NCBI GenBank assembly: GCA_013396995.1
Contig: VWZP01005600.1
Span: 806,001-870,000, forward strand
Direction of reading: 5' to 3'
Length of the DNA: 64,000 nt
DNA from: Dicaeum eximium
Taxonomy: Eukaryota > Chordata > Aves > Passeriformes > Dicaeidae
Shown: positions 48,371 to 60,110 of the stretch, piece after piece
Position numbering within the stretch: the first letter of the stretch is position 1
Layout: every line of letters starts with the position of its first letter
Notes under the pieces: model-generated
What the model was told of the DNA's origin: nothing
Databases searched by the model: none
The model's input: the letters and a program-made list of their open reading frames with translations, nothing else
Translations under genes and position numbers: made by a program

Positions 48371-50279
48371 ATTTTGGTAACCTCCTCCACATCACAGAAA
48401 CTGGAAAGGGTGTAAACAGGTGACTGAACTACCTGGACAAATTTCCCATAGGAAATGGCCCATGTGTTATTCTGAAAACAAAATGTAACTGCCCACTGCT
48501 GCTGTTTGCTGTCTCGGCCTAAATTGGAAACCTGACCTGTCTGAGGAGGACTGTGTAACAAAGAAAATGCAGAAATATTCTAGTTTCAAAACCGTCCCAT
48601 TTGCAGAAACAAAAAATGAAAAAAAGGAAGGAAGATAACAATAAGAATATGCAGTTATAGAAGTCCATTGAAATTTCTGTTTTATCTGCTCTCATTTAAA
48701 AAAACCCAAAACCATTATGCATTCTCAGCCATGATTTTTTCATGTTTCCCAATAGAAAGGATTATATAATTGTGTACATGTTATTATCAATGACACCACT
48801 ATGCTATGGAACCACTGACATTTTAAACTTAATTACAGATGGCAGCTTATGAAATAATTATAAAGAAAAGATTGGACAGCACCCACAGTGATTTTATGCT
48901 TCCTCTTCATGTGTGTTTAGCACAATATTGTGGAGTCCCTCAGCTTTAAAAAATAATGTGAATTATCAACCAGATCATACTGCTGGCCACTGGGAGGTTG
49001 ACTGGGTGTTGTGGGAAGTGATGGGGTGTCACATTTGGCACTCCAAGCCCAGGTTCTGTGCAGAAGGTGTCCCCACAGGGCTGGCTGGTGGCCATGCAGT
49101 GCCCACTGCCAAAGGAGGTACTGGGCAGCAGGTCAGGCTCACAGGCAGGGCCATGCACACACTGAACCTGGGTTTGCAGAGCTCAGAGTACTCCTTTGGG
49201 CCTACAGATCTGAATTGAAAAAGTGAAATTTGTCTGTGAGGATCTTATACCTGCCTGGTTTCATTCTATGACATTCATTTCCAGCCCCTGTGAAATTCCC
49301 TCCCCTCCATGAATCCACTAATTAAATTGCCAGTGGCTTTGGTACTGATGCTACCTCACTCCAGGGAGAATTTTTTCTGGCTCTCCAGAGATTATTTTAA
49401 TGTGTTCCATGTTAAATTGGTAGGCACTTTTTAACCTGTTCCTTCCTGATTCCATCTCACCTCTGTTATTACTAATAGCACATTAAGCCCTTAACTACTA
49501 TCATTTTAGAGAAGGGCTAACACAAAATAGCTATTCAGCTTTTCAGCTCTCTACATACCTTTTTTCTTCTACTTACATTTCTCTTAAGCAGAGGACTGAC
49601 AATTCCTTTGGTTATTCTCTGGCCTCTTATGCATTTTAAAAGCATGTCCTTCCTGCCTTTTACATGGTTTACTAATGGTACTTCATTTAGAGCCTTTACC
49701 TTCCTGACTCTTCTTTCCCATTCAGCCCCTACACCCAGTCCTCCCTCCTGTAATTTTACTCTCTTTTAATGCAGCTGCAGCTTTATTATTCCAAAGGTGC
49801 CCAAAATTTTTCTTGGGGCTTCTTATTTGTGGGGTTGTGTGATGGGATTTTTTTTGTTTGTTTCCGTGGTTTTTGTGGGTTTTTTTGGTGGAGAGAAGAA
49901 TAAGGAAGGCAGTTTAGGAGGACTTAAGTGCAATAAACTGATTGTGAGCACCCTTACCCTAAATACAGCTTCTTTCCTTTACTTTCTTGTACTTGTTGGA
50001 GCTCTGTGGTGAAAAGCATTAATTACAAATGTATCCTTCTTTTGTCATTCTCATAAATTACTTATGATTTTACTATGGATGCTTGCTTTTCAATTGCCAG
50101 TCACTGCTGTTATATGACTTTTTTTTTAAAGCATGTGATTAAATAATAAATAGCCTAAGGTCAAGGCTGCTGTGCACTTTCAGTTTAGTAATTATGGTAA
50201 AATTTGGGGTGTTTTTAGGATCAGGAGATCTTTTTCACCAAACACGAGAAGTATTTGGGAACATCTGTACATTAAAAAC
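48371..50279. other. Unique sequence, no gene recognised
   Basis: Overlapping plus and minus frames up to 101 codons lie at 48913-49226 in a GC-richer patch. A T/G-rich stretch at about 49848-49890 is low complexity. Confidence 0.45.
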
Positions 50280-50460
50280 ACACAGCAGTATTGCAATTTG
50301 TGTCTCAGACAGGATTTGTGAATTAATCACTAATTTTTCATTATGTACTCAGCTCTTCAGTGGGACACTGCACCTTAATAATTATGTTGCCTGTAGAAAT
50401 AGGCAACAGAGGCTGATTAACAAGCCTCTGCATCATATTATCATATTCTGCCACAGCTGT
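50280..50460. promoter_or_regulatory. Enhancer-like block containing two tandem hairpins
   Basis: Non-repetitive sequence with A/T-core sites (GAATTAATCACTAAT near 50318, TTAATAATTATG near 50375). It contains two adjacent perfect hairpins: TGTTGCCT/AGGCAACA (50385-50408, loop GTAGAAAT) and CAGAGGCT/AGCCTCTG (50407-50430, loop GATTAACA). Each has 8 bp and an 8-nt loop, and they share two bases. A 154-codon plus-strand frame (50194-50658) runs through but has no motif. Structured RNA or regulatory element is an open choice. Confidence 0.35.
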
Positions 50461-52704
50461 AGGTCACACCCACCCCTCCAAATAGAAACATTTTTGCTTC
50501 TTAAGGAAAAGTATGCAATAGTTTTAAATTATTTTTCCACAAATGTAATTTTTACATTTTGCACCAACTTCAGAATCTTAATAAAATTGCACAGAGTTGT
50601 CAAATCATATAATAAAGAAGCCTTCAGAATAAAAAAAAAAAACACTACTCTGTTATAACAGGTAATATTTTAGTTTAAATATGTGATTATGATTTGAATG
50701 ATATGTAGATCAATATTAAAAATACTATATATATATTTTAGGCTGATAAAACACAAGATGAATCACATTTTAAGAAAGTTATTTTCCCCTGCATTACAGT
50801 GATATAAATGAAGAGTGTTTCTGTGAAACCAGTGGAGATATGGTGCATGAGAAATGAATAAAATCCAAGGTTTCTTTAATCTAGTCAGCATTTCTTTCCC
50901 CATTACCAGACTTACCCTGCATTATCCTCAAACAGAAGGGACAAAGCAGAAAATTATCACCTGTTGGTGATAATGGTGACTAATAGCAGCCCCATCATAC
51001 CAATTATTTTAAATGTTTTAATGTAATCCTTCAGAAGTCACTCCATATAATTAACAGATGGAGAGGGAAAAAAAAACCTACAGGCAAAATGCTGAGAAGA
51101 AATACCTACACAGAGTCACTGCTGAACTTGTTTGACCCAGTATGACATTTCTTGTTAAAAGAACAAAGTAATCCCAGAAAGACTTGGTAAAGCATCTTCC
51201 ATGAACCCAGGAAAAGCATCATACAGGAATATAACAAAAAGAAGAGGAAAACAATAGAGAAGCAGAGGTATTTAGAATAAAGCATGGATGGATCCAAGTG
51301 ATCCTTTTGACTAAACCATGTCCTTGTTCCCTGTTCTGGGAGCTTTGCTGGGTCCTTTGCTGAGTCACAGCCTCCTCAGCTGAGCTCAAGCAAAGTACAG
51401 CTACAATTGTCAATAAAGCACTTAGCAGATAAAAAACTCACACACTTTTTTGCAATAAGAAAAAGGCAAGATTTGTCCTTTTTTGTGCTTTCTTGCCTGC
51501 AACATGCAAAACTAGCATAAAAGATACTGACTGTGCTTACAGGGCTGTTAAAGAAATGGAATATTTGGGTTTAAAACACGGAGACAAATCACACAATTTT
51601 CCCACAGACCTCTGATGACAGCTGTGCCAGTCCAGTTCCTTTGCTGTACAGACCCAGTTACTGCTATGGCTCACCAGAAAAATCAGATTTTTCTTGCCTC
51701 AGTTTTTATTTCAACCAAAGTAAATGTTCTGGGAAGTTGCTACATAAATTCAGAGAATAACAATCTTACTGGAAACAACACTGAACTAATGTCCTCAGAG
51801 TATTAAAAGGTATTTGTCATTACAGATTACATCTTGTGAAGGTGTTGCACAAAGTGCTCATGGTAACACTGCCATAATTAAAAAACATGGCCTCATCTCC
51901 TTTGTTTTGCTGCAGGAAAGCTCACCTGCTACTCATGCCATCCAGCTAAATCCTGCTGACATACCCTCCACTTTTTTCCTTCTAAATTGCCATTTTACTG
52001 CTGCTAAAAAAAGTACAACTTTGCCCTCTGCCTTTATTTCAATATTCCACAGAAGAAATTGGAAAATATTAAAATATTAAACATCTCGACTTTCTTTTTT
52101 TCTAAAGCTTTAATAAATTGATATAATAATATTAGAGAAGTATGTCTTGTGGTTTAGACAGCTAAAAATTATTCTGTTGCTTTCTACAGGTGTCACAAAC
52201 ATTTCTAGAAAGCTACCAAATGCATTTTGCCATATTCTGTTGGATTAAGAAGCGTTAATTTCCATGGGATTGGAAGAAGCAGCTTCTCTGCTGGTGCAGC
52301 ATCCCTCAGTCAGGCCCTTCCAGCAGCACCTTGACTTCTCCCTGCTGCTAAGGAGGGGAGCTCAGCTCTGGGCTGCCTCCAAGCCCCAGACCCTGTGCTG
52401 GGATTGTGGCTCCTCTCTGAGCCAAGAACTGGGACAGAGCACTCCGGAGCACGCACACAAAAAAGTCTTTTTTGTCTCCTCGGATTGGTTTGAACTCTGC
52501 TCTCAGTAGTGACAGAAAATGAATTAATCTCTCTCCCTCTTCTATTTGACTCTGAGCCAGTTTCACTGGCCCATTCCTACACAAGCAGCTTTAACAGAAA
52601 CCAATTCACTGGGCCTTTAATGATATATTCCCACTGCCAGGAAAACTACTCCACAAACACCAGAGATCTATGTCCAAAAAGCCAAAAAGGAGACAGAGGA
52701 GTCC
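50461..52704. other. AT-rich unique sequence
   Basis: No gene or mobile element recognised. Frames up to 88 codons, plus a GC-rich patch at 52280-52450. Confidence 0.45.
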
Positions 52705-53180
52705 TGTAAATTTATTCAAATAAAGGAAAAGGCCATGGGGCATTCCCCATGGGGTCTCTCAAATTTTTGGAGGACACAGCCTCCTTTTTTTCCTAATTTT
52801 CCTTCTCTCTTTCCCCATTGGCTGAGGTACCTGGGAGGTACAGACTTCCCAAAATGTCTAACACCTAAGACCTTCTTCTAACGTATCCCCCCACACCTTT
52901 TATTTTCCTTGTGTCAATCAGTCAAATTCCTATGGAATTTATGGTCCTTGCCATTGTTTCTTTCATCTCTCAGAGTCCAATTTTACTTATCAGCACTCCT
53001 ACAGTTTGTTTGCAAAGACAAATCTCTCATTCCATTTATCAATCAGTGGAATTCTTCCCATCGTTTCTTTTTGTATCTCTCAGTGCTAGTTTCATCTACT
53101 AGCAGACCCACAGTTTGTTTGTGAAGACAAGTCCCTCATTCCTTTCAATATTCTCTGTTCATTTTAGTTACCCCACTTGC
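52705..53180 (-). mobile_element. LTR-like segment of an endogenous retrovirus with internal duplication (minus strand)
   Basis: On the minus strand the end shows a CCATGGGG/CCCCATGG hairpin (52733-52752, loop CATT), AATAAA (complement of 52711-52716) and a terminal CA (TG at 52705-52706). The U3-like interior is pyrimidine-rich on the plus strand and contains an imperfect tandem duplication (52912-53033 and 53037-53142). AGTCC flanks the left end (52700-52704) and also follows a CA at 53129, but that second copy lies inside the duplication, so it is not a convincing target-site duplication. No viral gene is present. Right limit approximate. Confidence 0.5.
52912..53142. repeat. Imperfect tandem duplication inside the LTR-like segment
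   Basis: Copy one (52912-53033) and copy two (53037-53142) share TCAATCAGT, TTTCTTT, ATCTCTCAG, ACAGTTTGTTTG, AAGACAA and CTCATTCC in the same order. Copy two is about 16 bases shorter. Duplicated segments of this kind are typical of retroviral U3 enhancers. Confidence 0.75.
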
Positions 53181-56100
53181 TGAAGTGGATTATAAAGAGA
53201 AGGCAGAGTGAAAATGAAAACCAAAAGGAGATTAATACAGCTCCTGCCTCTACAGGAGCAGAGCCTTGAAGACTGCAAGTTCCCACTCCTTGATGTAATG
53301 TTATAAGAGGCTTTGACCTAACACACCACATTATTTATAAATTATACTGAATATGCACTATGATATATTTGAAAAGATGCCATTAAAGGAACTTCACACA
53401 TGGGAAGGGCATATAGGCTTTTTGATCAGAAAGAGAGGTCATTTGCATTAAAATAAAAAAAAGTCTCAAACCTTAGTTGGAGATGTAAAAAAATTACTTT
53501 GATTATTAATAAGAGAAGTTGCTTTTTCATAAAGTTTTTCTTCCAGTATCATGATCAGAATTTTAAAGGAGGCCCTGACCATGTGTTCATATTTCTGATT
53601 AGGTACTGATACTTTTGACAAAGGCAGTTTTCCTTGTGGTCTCTCTGAACTTTTGAATTCTCCACATTAGAAAGTCCAATAGAAATACTGTAGAACCTTT
53701 GTATTATCAATTTTACTTCATAGTGATTTTGAAAACACTTTGCACTACATGATACTTCCCATTCATGGAACTAAAATTATTAAAAGGAATAAAGCAATAA
53801 ATGTAAGCTTTTAGAGGTTAATGATATAATAGCAAAGGGAGAGGGAATTCAGAGGAAAAATAATTAAAGCAGTTCCACAAAAATAACACAAATACAAAGC
53901 TTCCAGGAGCTTTGCAATATACTGGGGGAGGAAGGAAATAAAGCACTACTGCCAACAAGTCACAGGTAAACAGCTTGACAGAGAGTGAAAATGTTGCCAA
54001 GAGGAAGTGATAATGGTTTTGTATCCATAATTCATTCACCTCAAGGGATGAGAGATTACGTCATGGAGTGGCACTGCCTTATCCTGATTCATTAGTGAGC
54101 CCTACAGAGCCTTTTCTGCACTCACAGGTTGGGGAAGTGCCTGAGACACAGGCACTTTGTGAATTACTGCCTCCCATGCTCCTGACAGGGCTGGATGCTC
54201 CCAGGGTCTGAAGTTCAGTCTCATTCCAGTGGTGAGACAGGGTGAAATTCTGAGCAACAGCTCAATCATCCTTGCATGGGCCAATCAGAAAGAGCAGGAT
54301 TAATCACACTGGTGTTGAAAGAAGGAAAAATGAAAGAGCAGATACACTTCCCACCTGATCATTAGTTTGCAGTAACACAGAGGGTGATGGAAGCTTGAAG
54401 GAGACACAGGTAAAAGTGGCAGTAATAAAAATTGGCACAGATGAAATATGAGACAGAATAGGGAGGTGAGAATTGGAAGAGTTCAGAAGGAATAGCAATT
54501 AAACAAGGTGAGAGTGTGCTAAAGAACATTGGGCATGGACATAGCAAGTGAAGGAAAAAAGGATGGTGAGAAAGAAAAAAATAAGGTCAACAAAGTAACG
54601 GTGTTGCACTGCAATGAAAAAAGAAGAAAGAAAAATCCATTTGGAAAATGACAGATTACTGGAGGGGGATGTAGTACTTTAGAACAGAGAATGAATCCTA
54701 AAATTTTAAACAGGGAAGTTCAACATGAGTGAGAAAGAAGGAAATGTAGGAAGTAGGCAAGAGAAATTAGTTATACATAATCCAAATTAAAACACACCTT
54801 TGATTTCCAAGCCTTAGAAGATTTTTTTTTTGCCTATGCATAGTCTCACATTTTCCAGTTAGAGAAGTGCCAACGTAATTCACCATGTAAACCACTGTGC
54901 CTTCCCTTCCCTTCATCCCAACCATAAGACAACATGTGGGATATCCTGATACTTACAAGATGTAATATGACTTTTATGCCCCAACAACAACTCTGAAATG
55001 TGTTTAGAGTTGAGAGAGGCTTTGAGAGCTGGGCTGGGTCCAGGTTGTGCAGTCAGGAATTGCTGGAAAACCTTTATTTTTATTAATTTTATTTTTAACA
55101 GTTCCAATAAAAATTACTTTCTTTGAGTCCCATGAACTTTCTAGTAACAAATGCTGCTGAAGGGAGTCTGTGCCACCCACACAAAAAGCAGTTAGTGGCT
55201 TTCCAAGTCTGGGGTAATAAGAGTTCCACAGACACCAGGAAAAAAAAGAATCTATTAAGTGCTTTGAAAACAACTAAAGCTGGGAATAATTAATTCCAAA
55301 TACTCTGCTTTCCCCATCCAAGTATGGCAAGCTATGTACATGTACTCTATAATACAGAATTTGGAAAAAAACCAATGTATCAAACAGGTATCTCATGAGA
55401 TGGAGGATCAGATAGCAGGTGATGAACACCAAGAAGCACAGAAAGAAAATGCATTCTCAAAAACATAAAGAAGATGCTTGCACTGTGTTAACATCTCGTG
55501 GCCAGCCAAAGGTCTGGGAAAGCTCCTTTGCCCATCAATCTGAGGCTGCCTTCAAACTGCTTCCAGCTTTGCTTAATTGCTCTCTTCCTGTAAGTGCTTG
55601 ACAGTTTGACAGAGACTGCATTCCTGAGTAACCTGGACATTTGTTTGGTTAGAATGAAGTTTAGGGTGTGGCTAATAAAGGGAAATTGGGGAGCGATATT
55701 TTGCATTGAAATACTGGCACACAAAGACACAGAAAGGAATTATTAATTAATTCAAATAACTGACACAAATTCTTAGTGGCAGCGCTTTATAGCTGTGTCC
55801 ATGACATCCTGAAATTTCACCTCACAGTAAAATAACCTGGTTTGCACAGTGGGCTTGAACCTAGTGGAAAGGAAAAAAAAATCTTTTGGGATCATCATTT
55901 ATGATGGACAAAAGGGGAGATACCAAAGACTGAACTGAACCTAAGGACGAAGCTCTTGGCTCCCATTCAGTCTCCTTTATTTAAGTGTGGGTGTCTGGTT
56001 GCTGTCTCTCTGAGGCACTGAAGTACCTGGTGTGCTCACAGTGTGTCCTGGCCAGGTCCCACAGAGACACCCCAGTGCACCCAGAGCTCCTCCTCTGACT

Positions 56101-58411
56101 CCTGAACATGTGGCCCGGGAAGTCCTGCAGAAATATTGCACTTCAAGCACGAGAGGCTCGGCAGGTGTCACCCCCAGGAGTAAGACTCTGCTAATTGAGC
56201 ACTTCCCAATAACTTATTGATGTTAATCAAGTCTCCCCAAAGGAGGATGTCAGCAGCAGCACTGACAGCTCTGTACACAGGAAACAACAAGAGGTAACAG
56301 AGCAGCAGGGCTGGGACAAATATTAATGACACTGCTTTTCACTGAGCTGCTCTGAACACAAACCATGCACAGCGTTTGTCCGAATACACAGATGACGAGA
56401 CACCTTAAATTACAAGAAGTACAACCAGATTTTTCAAATTGCTATGATTTGAAGCTTCTGGTTCTATTAAAAATAAACAAAGCTCAAGGGAAACCCATTA
56501 CTAAACGTCTGTGTATTGGGGTCAATGATAAGCTCTCATAGGAAATCTAAGCTATCAGTTTCCCTTTAGAGAGAGGGTGTTAACATAAGAATGCTTAAAG
56601 AGTTTTTTGACCAAATGTATCCCCTCAGATAAGGGAAAGCTACACAGAAGGATTATCTTCATTGACATGATAAGATAATATGCAATGATCAAAAATGAAC
56701 ACTTTCAGAAAGTCCTGTTTTATACAGAAATAGATCATTATGGCAAGTTTGGCTGTTGAACTGCTAGTAATTTTAAATTTATTTTTGACAACTGTAAGAG
56801 CATTTTCCTGTGTGTATTTCCAGCATGTGATGAAGTGAGGAGCCTGCAGTTTGGATACATGATGGCTGGTGGCATAAAAACAAAAAACACAGTATGCAAG
56901 AGACCCTCTAAGAGCACAGCACTGAAGTATTACACGGGATTTCAGAGCTGACACTCTTTTTGGTTTGTACCTGGGACTATGGTGTGTTCAAATATGCTCT
57001 TTTGTCTCAGAGCAAATGATCTAATTTGCCTTTAACTCAGTTACTGGAGGAGCTGTTGCTGCCATCCTGGGAATTTTGCCCATCTTGGAATGAAGGACAA
57101 TTTTTTTTAAAAGACATTGCCATCTTGACTGGTGGGTTCAATTGTTGTTTCCTGGAAATACTTATGGATTTGTTTGGTTATTATAATTCTTGACTGTAGT
57201 TCTTTCTTTTAGAGCGTGACAATTCATTGTTTGCCTAGAAAAACTGGGACACTGCCCAAGACTCCACAGATGCCACCATGAATCTATTGCATGCAAATCC
57301 TACGGCTTTATAAAGTCAGGTATCTTCTTTAAGAGTTAATGGATAGAAATGGATTTAATAATCCAAATATCAGAAATGTCAGAGAAATATTTTTAGCATC
57401 TTAGGCAGCAGTAGTGACTAGACTGTTTTTAAGTGGAATGACTCAGTCTTGTCAGCCTCTGCATGTTATTTTGGGATCACAGCACTGCCCGGAGTCTTTC
57501 CAGAAGTCACTTGTTGGTTTTCATCAAGGCTGTCTTCACTCCAGTAGCAAATCAAAATAACTTTGCAATGCAATACAAAGGCACTGGGACCCTCTCATGG
57601 CTGCTGGAGCCCACCAGCTGCAGCCCAGAACCTGCTCACCGTGTCTGCTTTGCACCAAGCCTGTGCTCTGAGCTGCTGCGTTATGTATTCAGTGCAGAAC
57701 ATATTCATGGTTATCCTGACCACACATTCGGATTACAAAGGATGTTCTCTTGCCATGCTTGGATTACTTCAATTTACCAGTGAATTTACCCAACTCAGGC
57801 TGTTGAATACATAACCTGCAAGAGCAGGCTGCCTGGAGCTGGTCAAGAGGACCACGATTCAACATTTCCTAGCTGCTGCTGCACATGATCTCCTCCTCCA
57901 CAACCAGATGCTCAGCACCCTGAGATGCAGATGCCAGGGCAAAGGCACAGTTGAGGCTCACAGAGGGCTGGAGCTGGGGCTGAGCAGCTGCTCCAGGCTC
58001 CCACTGCAGCCAGGGGATGATGCTGATCCACTTCCCATCCTACTTCTGGGAAAGGCAGCGTTTCTCACACCTGCTAAATGTCCTCAGCAGCACGCTCCAT
58101 GTTTGGGAAAGAAAGCCATGCTCTGGCACTGCCCCTGGGTGGCTGCAATCCCCATTTGGCTGCAGCACCTGCCAGGGGCTCCTCAGTGATCCAGGCAGTG
58201 AGATGAGAGAGCTGAGGACTCCATTTACTGGCTCTCCTACCTACTGTGGACAGCCAGAAAGGAACTTACAGTTGTTCCCTGCCTGGTAAAGAGTCTGAGA
58301 TCTTCCAGTTTTGTCACAAAAAGAAAATCTCTCCATTTAGGTATTTGGGACCAATATGAATAAGGTTTTAACCATCAATAGTTACTATATTATTTATTTA
58401 ATTTTTTTCTG
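53181..58411. other. Unique sequence, no gene recognised
   Basis: Frames up to about 106 codons without motifs. A purine-rich stretch lies at about 54540-54640. The block at 56210-56540 (TTGATGTTAATCAAG, GACAAATATTAATGACAC, TTTGTCCGAATAC) has enhancer-like style. GC-richer patches at 55990-56180 and 57580-58200 carry overlapping frames on both strands. No dispersed repeat was recognised. Confidence 0.4.
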
Positions 58412-58442
58412 AGTATAAATTATTTATACTGGTTATATAACC
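58412..58442. repeat. Two back-to-back perfect palindromes
   Basis: AGTATAAATTATTTATACT (58412-58430, centre T) is followed without a gap by GGTTATATAACC (58431-58442). Both are exact. AT-rich palindromes are cruciform-prone and contain TATA-like words, but no promoter context is visible. Confidence 0.7.
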
Positions 58443-58779
58443 ATGTCATCATTTTAGTAAAGCATTAGTGCTGTTGCTGTTCTGGCTCTTTTATTGCTGC
58501 TTCAGATTTAATTGTAATTCTGAGCTAAATTTTAAAAGCCTTCCATCTGCTAAGAAAACCTGGCATGGGGGTACCTCTCATGACACTCTCACCTCCCTCT
58601 CTCTTTCTCAAAATTCTCATCGTCTCCAAATTCCCTCAGCCCTTCACTCTTTGCATTTACTGTCATACCACAGAAGTGGAGAAGTGTCAGCACACGGGGT
58701 TTAGCCATCATTTTCTGAGTCAGTAGCCCTGAAGAACATTTTCTCACATGAAAGCCAAGCTGACTTGTGTCACACGGCT

Positions 58780-58930
58780 GTGGTCCCTCACCTCTCATTT
58801 CACCACCACAGGGGCCATATTTAGCAAAGTAAAGTAAGCTGAAGTTGCAAAGATCAGTGTCAAACAAAGTGTGTGGCTTATCACAGCCACTCATGCCAGC
58901 CAGCAAAACCAGCAGCAGCAGTGCAGGCAT
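58780..58930 (-). other. Short open frame with signal-peptide-like start (doubtful exon)
   Basis: A minus-strand ATG at 58930 opens with MPALLLLVLLAGMSGC, the shape of a secretory signal peptide with a cleavable end. About 25 residues of mixed, cysteine-bearing sequence follow (LFDTDLCNFSLLYFAKYG). A possible splice donor AG/GTGAGG follows at about 58791-58798. The leucine run comes from a short CTG repeat, the ATG context is weak (ATTATGC), and no family was recognised. The frame runs on for 113 codons, but the rest looks intronic. It could be a first coding exon or chance. Confidence 0.15.
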
Positions 58931-59559
58931 AATTGATTCATGAGGTTCAGTCTACACACAAGAGGGTGTTGCCTAAGCAAACACCAGTCCTGCACTCACC
59001 AAATGCACTTTCTTCCAGATACAGGAGAGCACAGACTGTAACTGAGCCAGTACTAGGGAAAGAAAAATGTGAATTAAGGCTGTAAGCCTGAAAGAGAATT
59101 AGGCAGAGCTGTAAAGAACACTTGGGAATTCTTTCTTCCACAAAAAAACCCCCCAACGTGTTTATGTCATCTAGACACTAAGTAGATTTCTTTGAGGAAA
59201 AACTGTTACTTTATCTGAGTAAACATGTCAGTCAAAAACAACAACCAGCAATTTACAAAAATGATGCTCGATTATTTAACGCCGAAAGGGGAACATTCCA
59301 CAGGGAGAAGTGTTTCTATTTACACACTGTATCTAGAACAGCTTCAGGCTGAGATGGAGTAACCATAACAAATTCTGCAAGTTCTGCTAATTCAGCACAA
59401 CTCCCCGGGCCTGGGACTGCCTTTCAGGGGATGTTTGGCTGAAGTTTCACTGTGTGGCTCATTGCCACATCCAACTCCTCACTCCATGCATCTTCCAAGA
59501 CATCTTCTAAAGAGCAAGAGGCTTCCTCAAAGGAAAAGAGAGATTCCCTCTTTTTTAGT
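58931..59559. other. Unique sequence, no gene recognised
   Basis: Short frames only. CpGs are clustered near 59266-59290 (GCTCGATTATTTAACGCCGAAA). Confidence 0.4.
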
Positions 59560-60110
59560 GGAATAAGGTAAATCCTTAGAGTAAGCTAAGCTTTAGCTTT
59601 ACAGATCCTTGAGAACTCGTATTTATTTCACTGTGCTCAGCACATCACCTGATTAGGCTTCAAATCATTAAAAATAGCTGCACACAAAGGGAAATGATGG
59701 AATTACACATTGCTCCCCTGTTATTGAGGTTTTGATTACTGCAGGCTAATTTTCTCATTGTACTTTCGTGGGGTTTCTCCTAACTTAACATTCTTTTAAG
59801 GTAGCCTGTGTTGAGGGAATTATCTTGTTTTTCAAAGCAAATTTCAGCTGATTACTAAGTATTTACATACTGTAATTTGAATGTCTAATTATACAATTAG
59901 TGTAAATACATGTAATATGGTTTATTTTTCACAAAAGCTGATAAGGTACATTGCTTTCTGCATTCCAGTGTTACAAGATTTTCATTGCTTGTAATACACA
60001 ATCCAAAAATTCACATGAAAAGCTTCTAGTAAAAGCTGTTTATCAGTTAACAGCTACAAGTGGTTTGAAACACACTTCATGCCATAAACAAAGAAAAGAC
60101 ATTTGCCTTC
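59560..60110. promoter_or_regulatory. Candidate conserved non-coding element, homeodomain-motif rich
   Basis: Over 500 bases of non-repetitive AT-rich sequence with many TAAT/ATTA cores. These include an inverted pair CTAATT-ATAC-AATTAG (59885-59900) and an AGCTGTT/AACAGCT pair (60034-60055). No open frame longer than a few dozen codons. The style matches developmental enhancers with paired homeodomain sites. AT-rich composition alone raises the count of such cores, so confidence is limited. Confidence 0.3.

Noticed and set aside
50194..50658. 154-codon plus-strand frame
   Set aside because: Passes through the two hairpins and AT-rich sequence and ends in an A-rich run. No protein signature.
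53125..53134. CA followed by AGTCC as right end and target-site duplication of the third LTR-like segment
   Set aside because: The copy lies inside the internal duplication and homology continues past it, so the 5-base match is probably chance.
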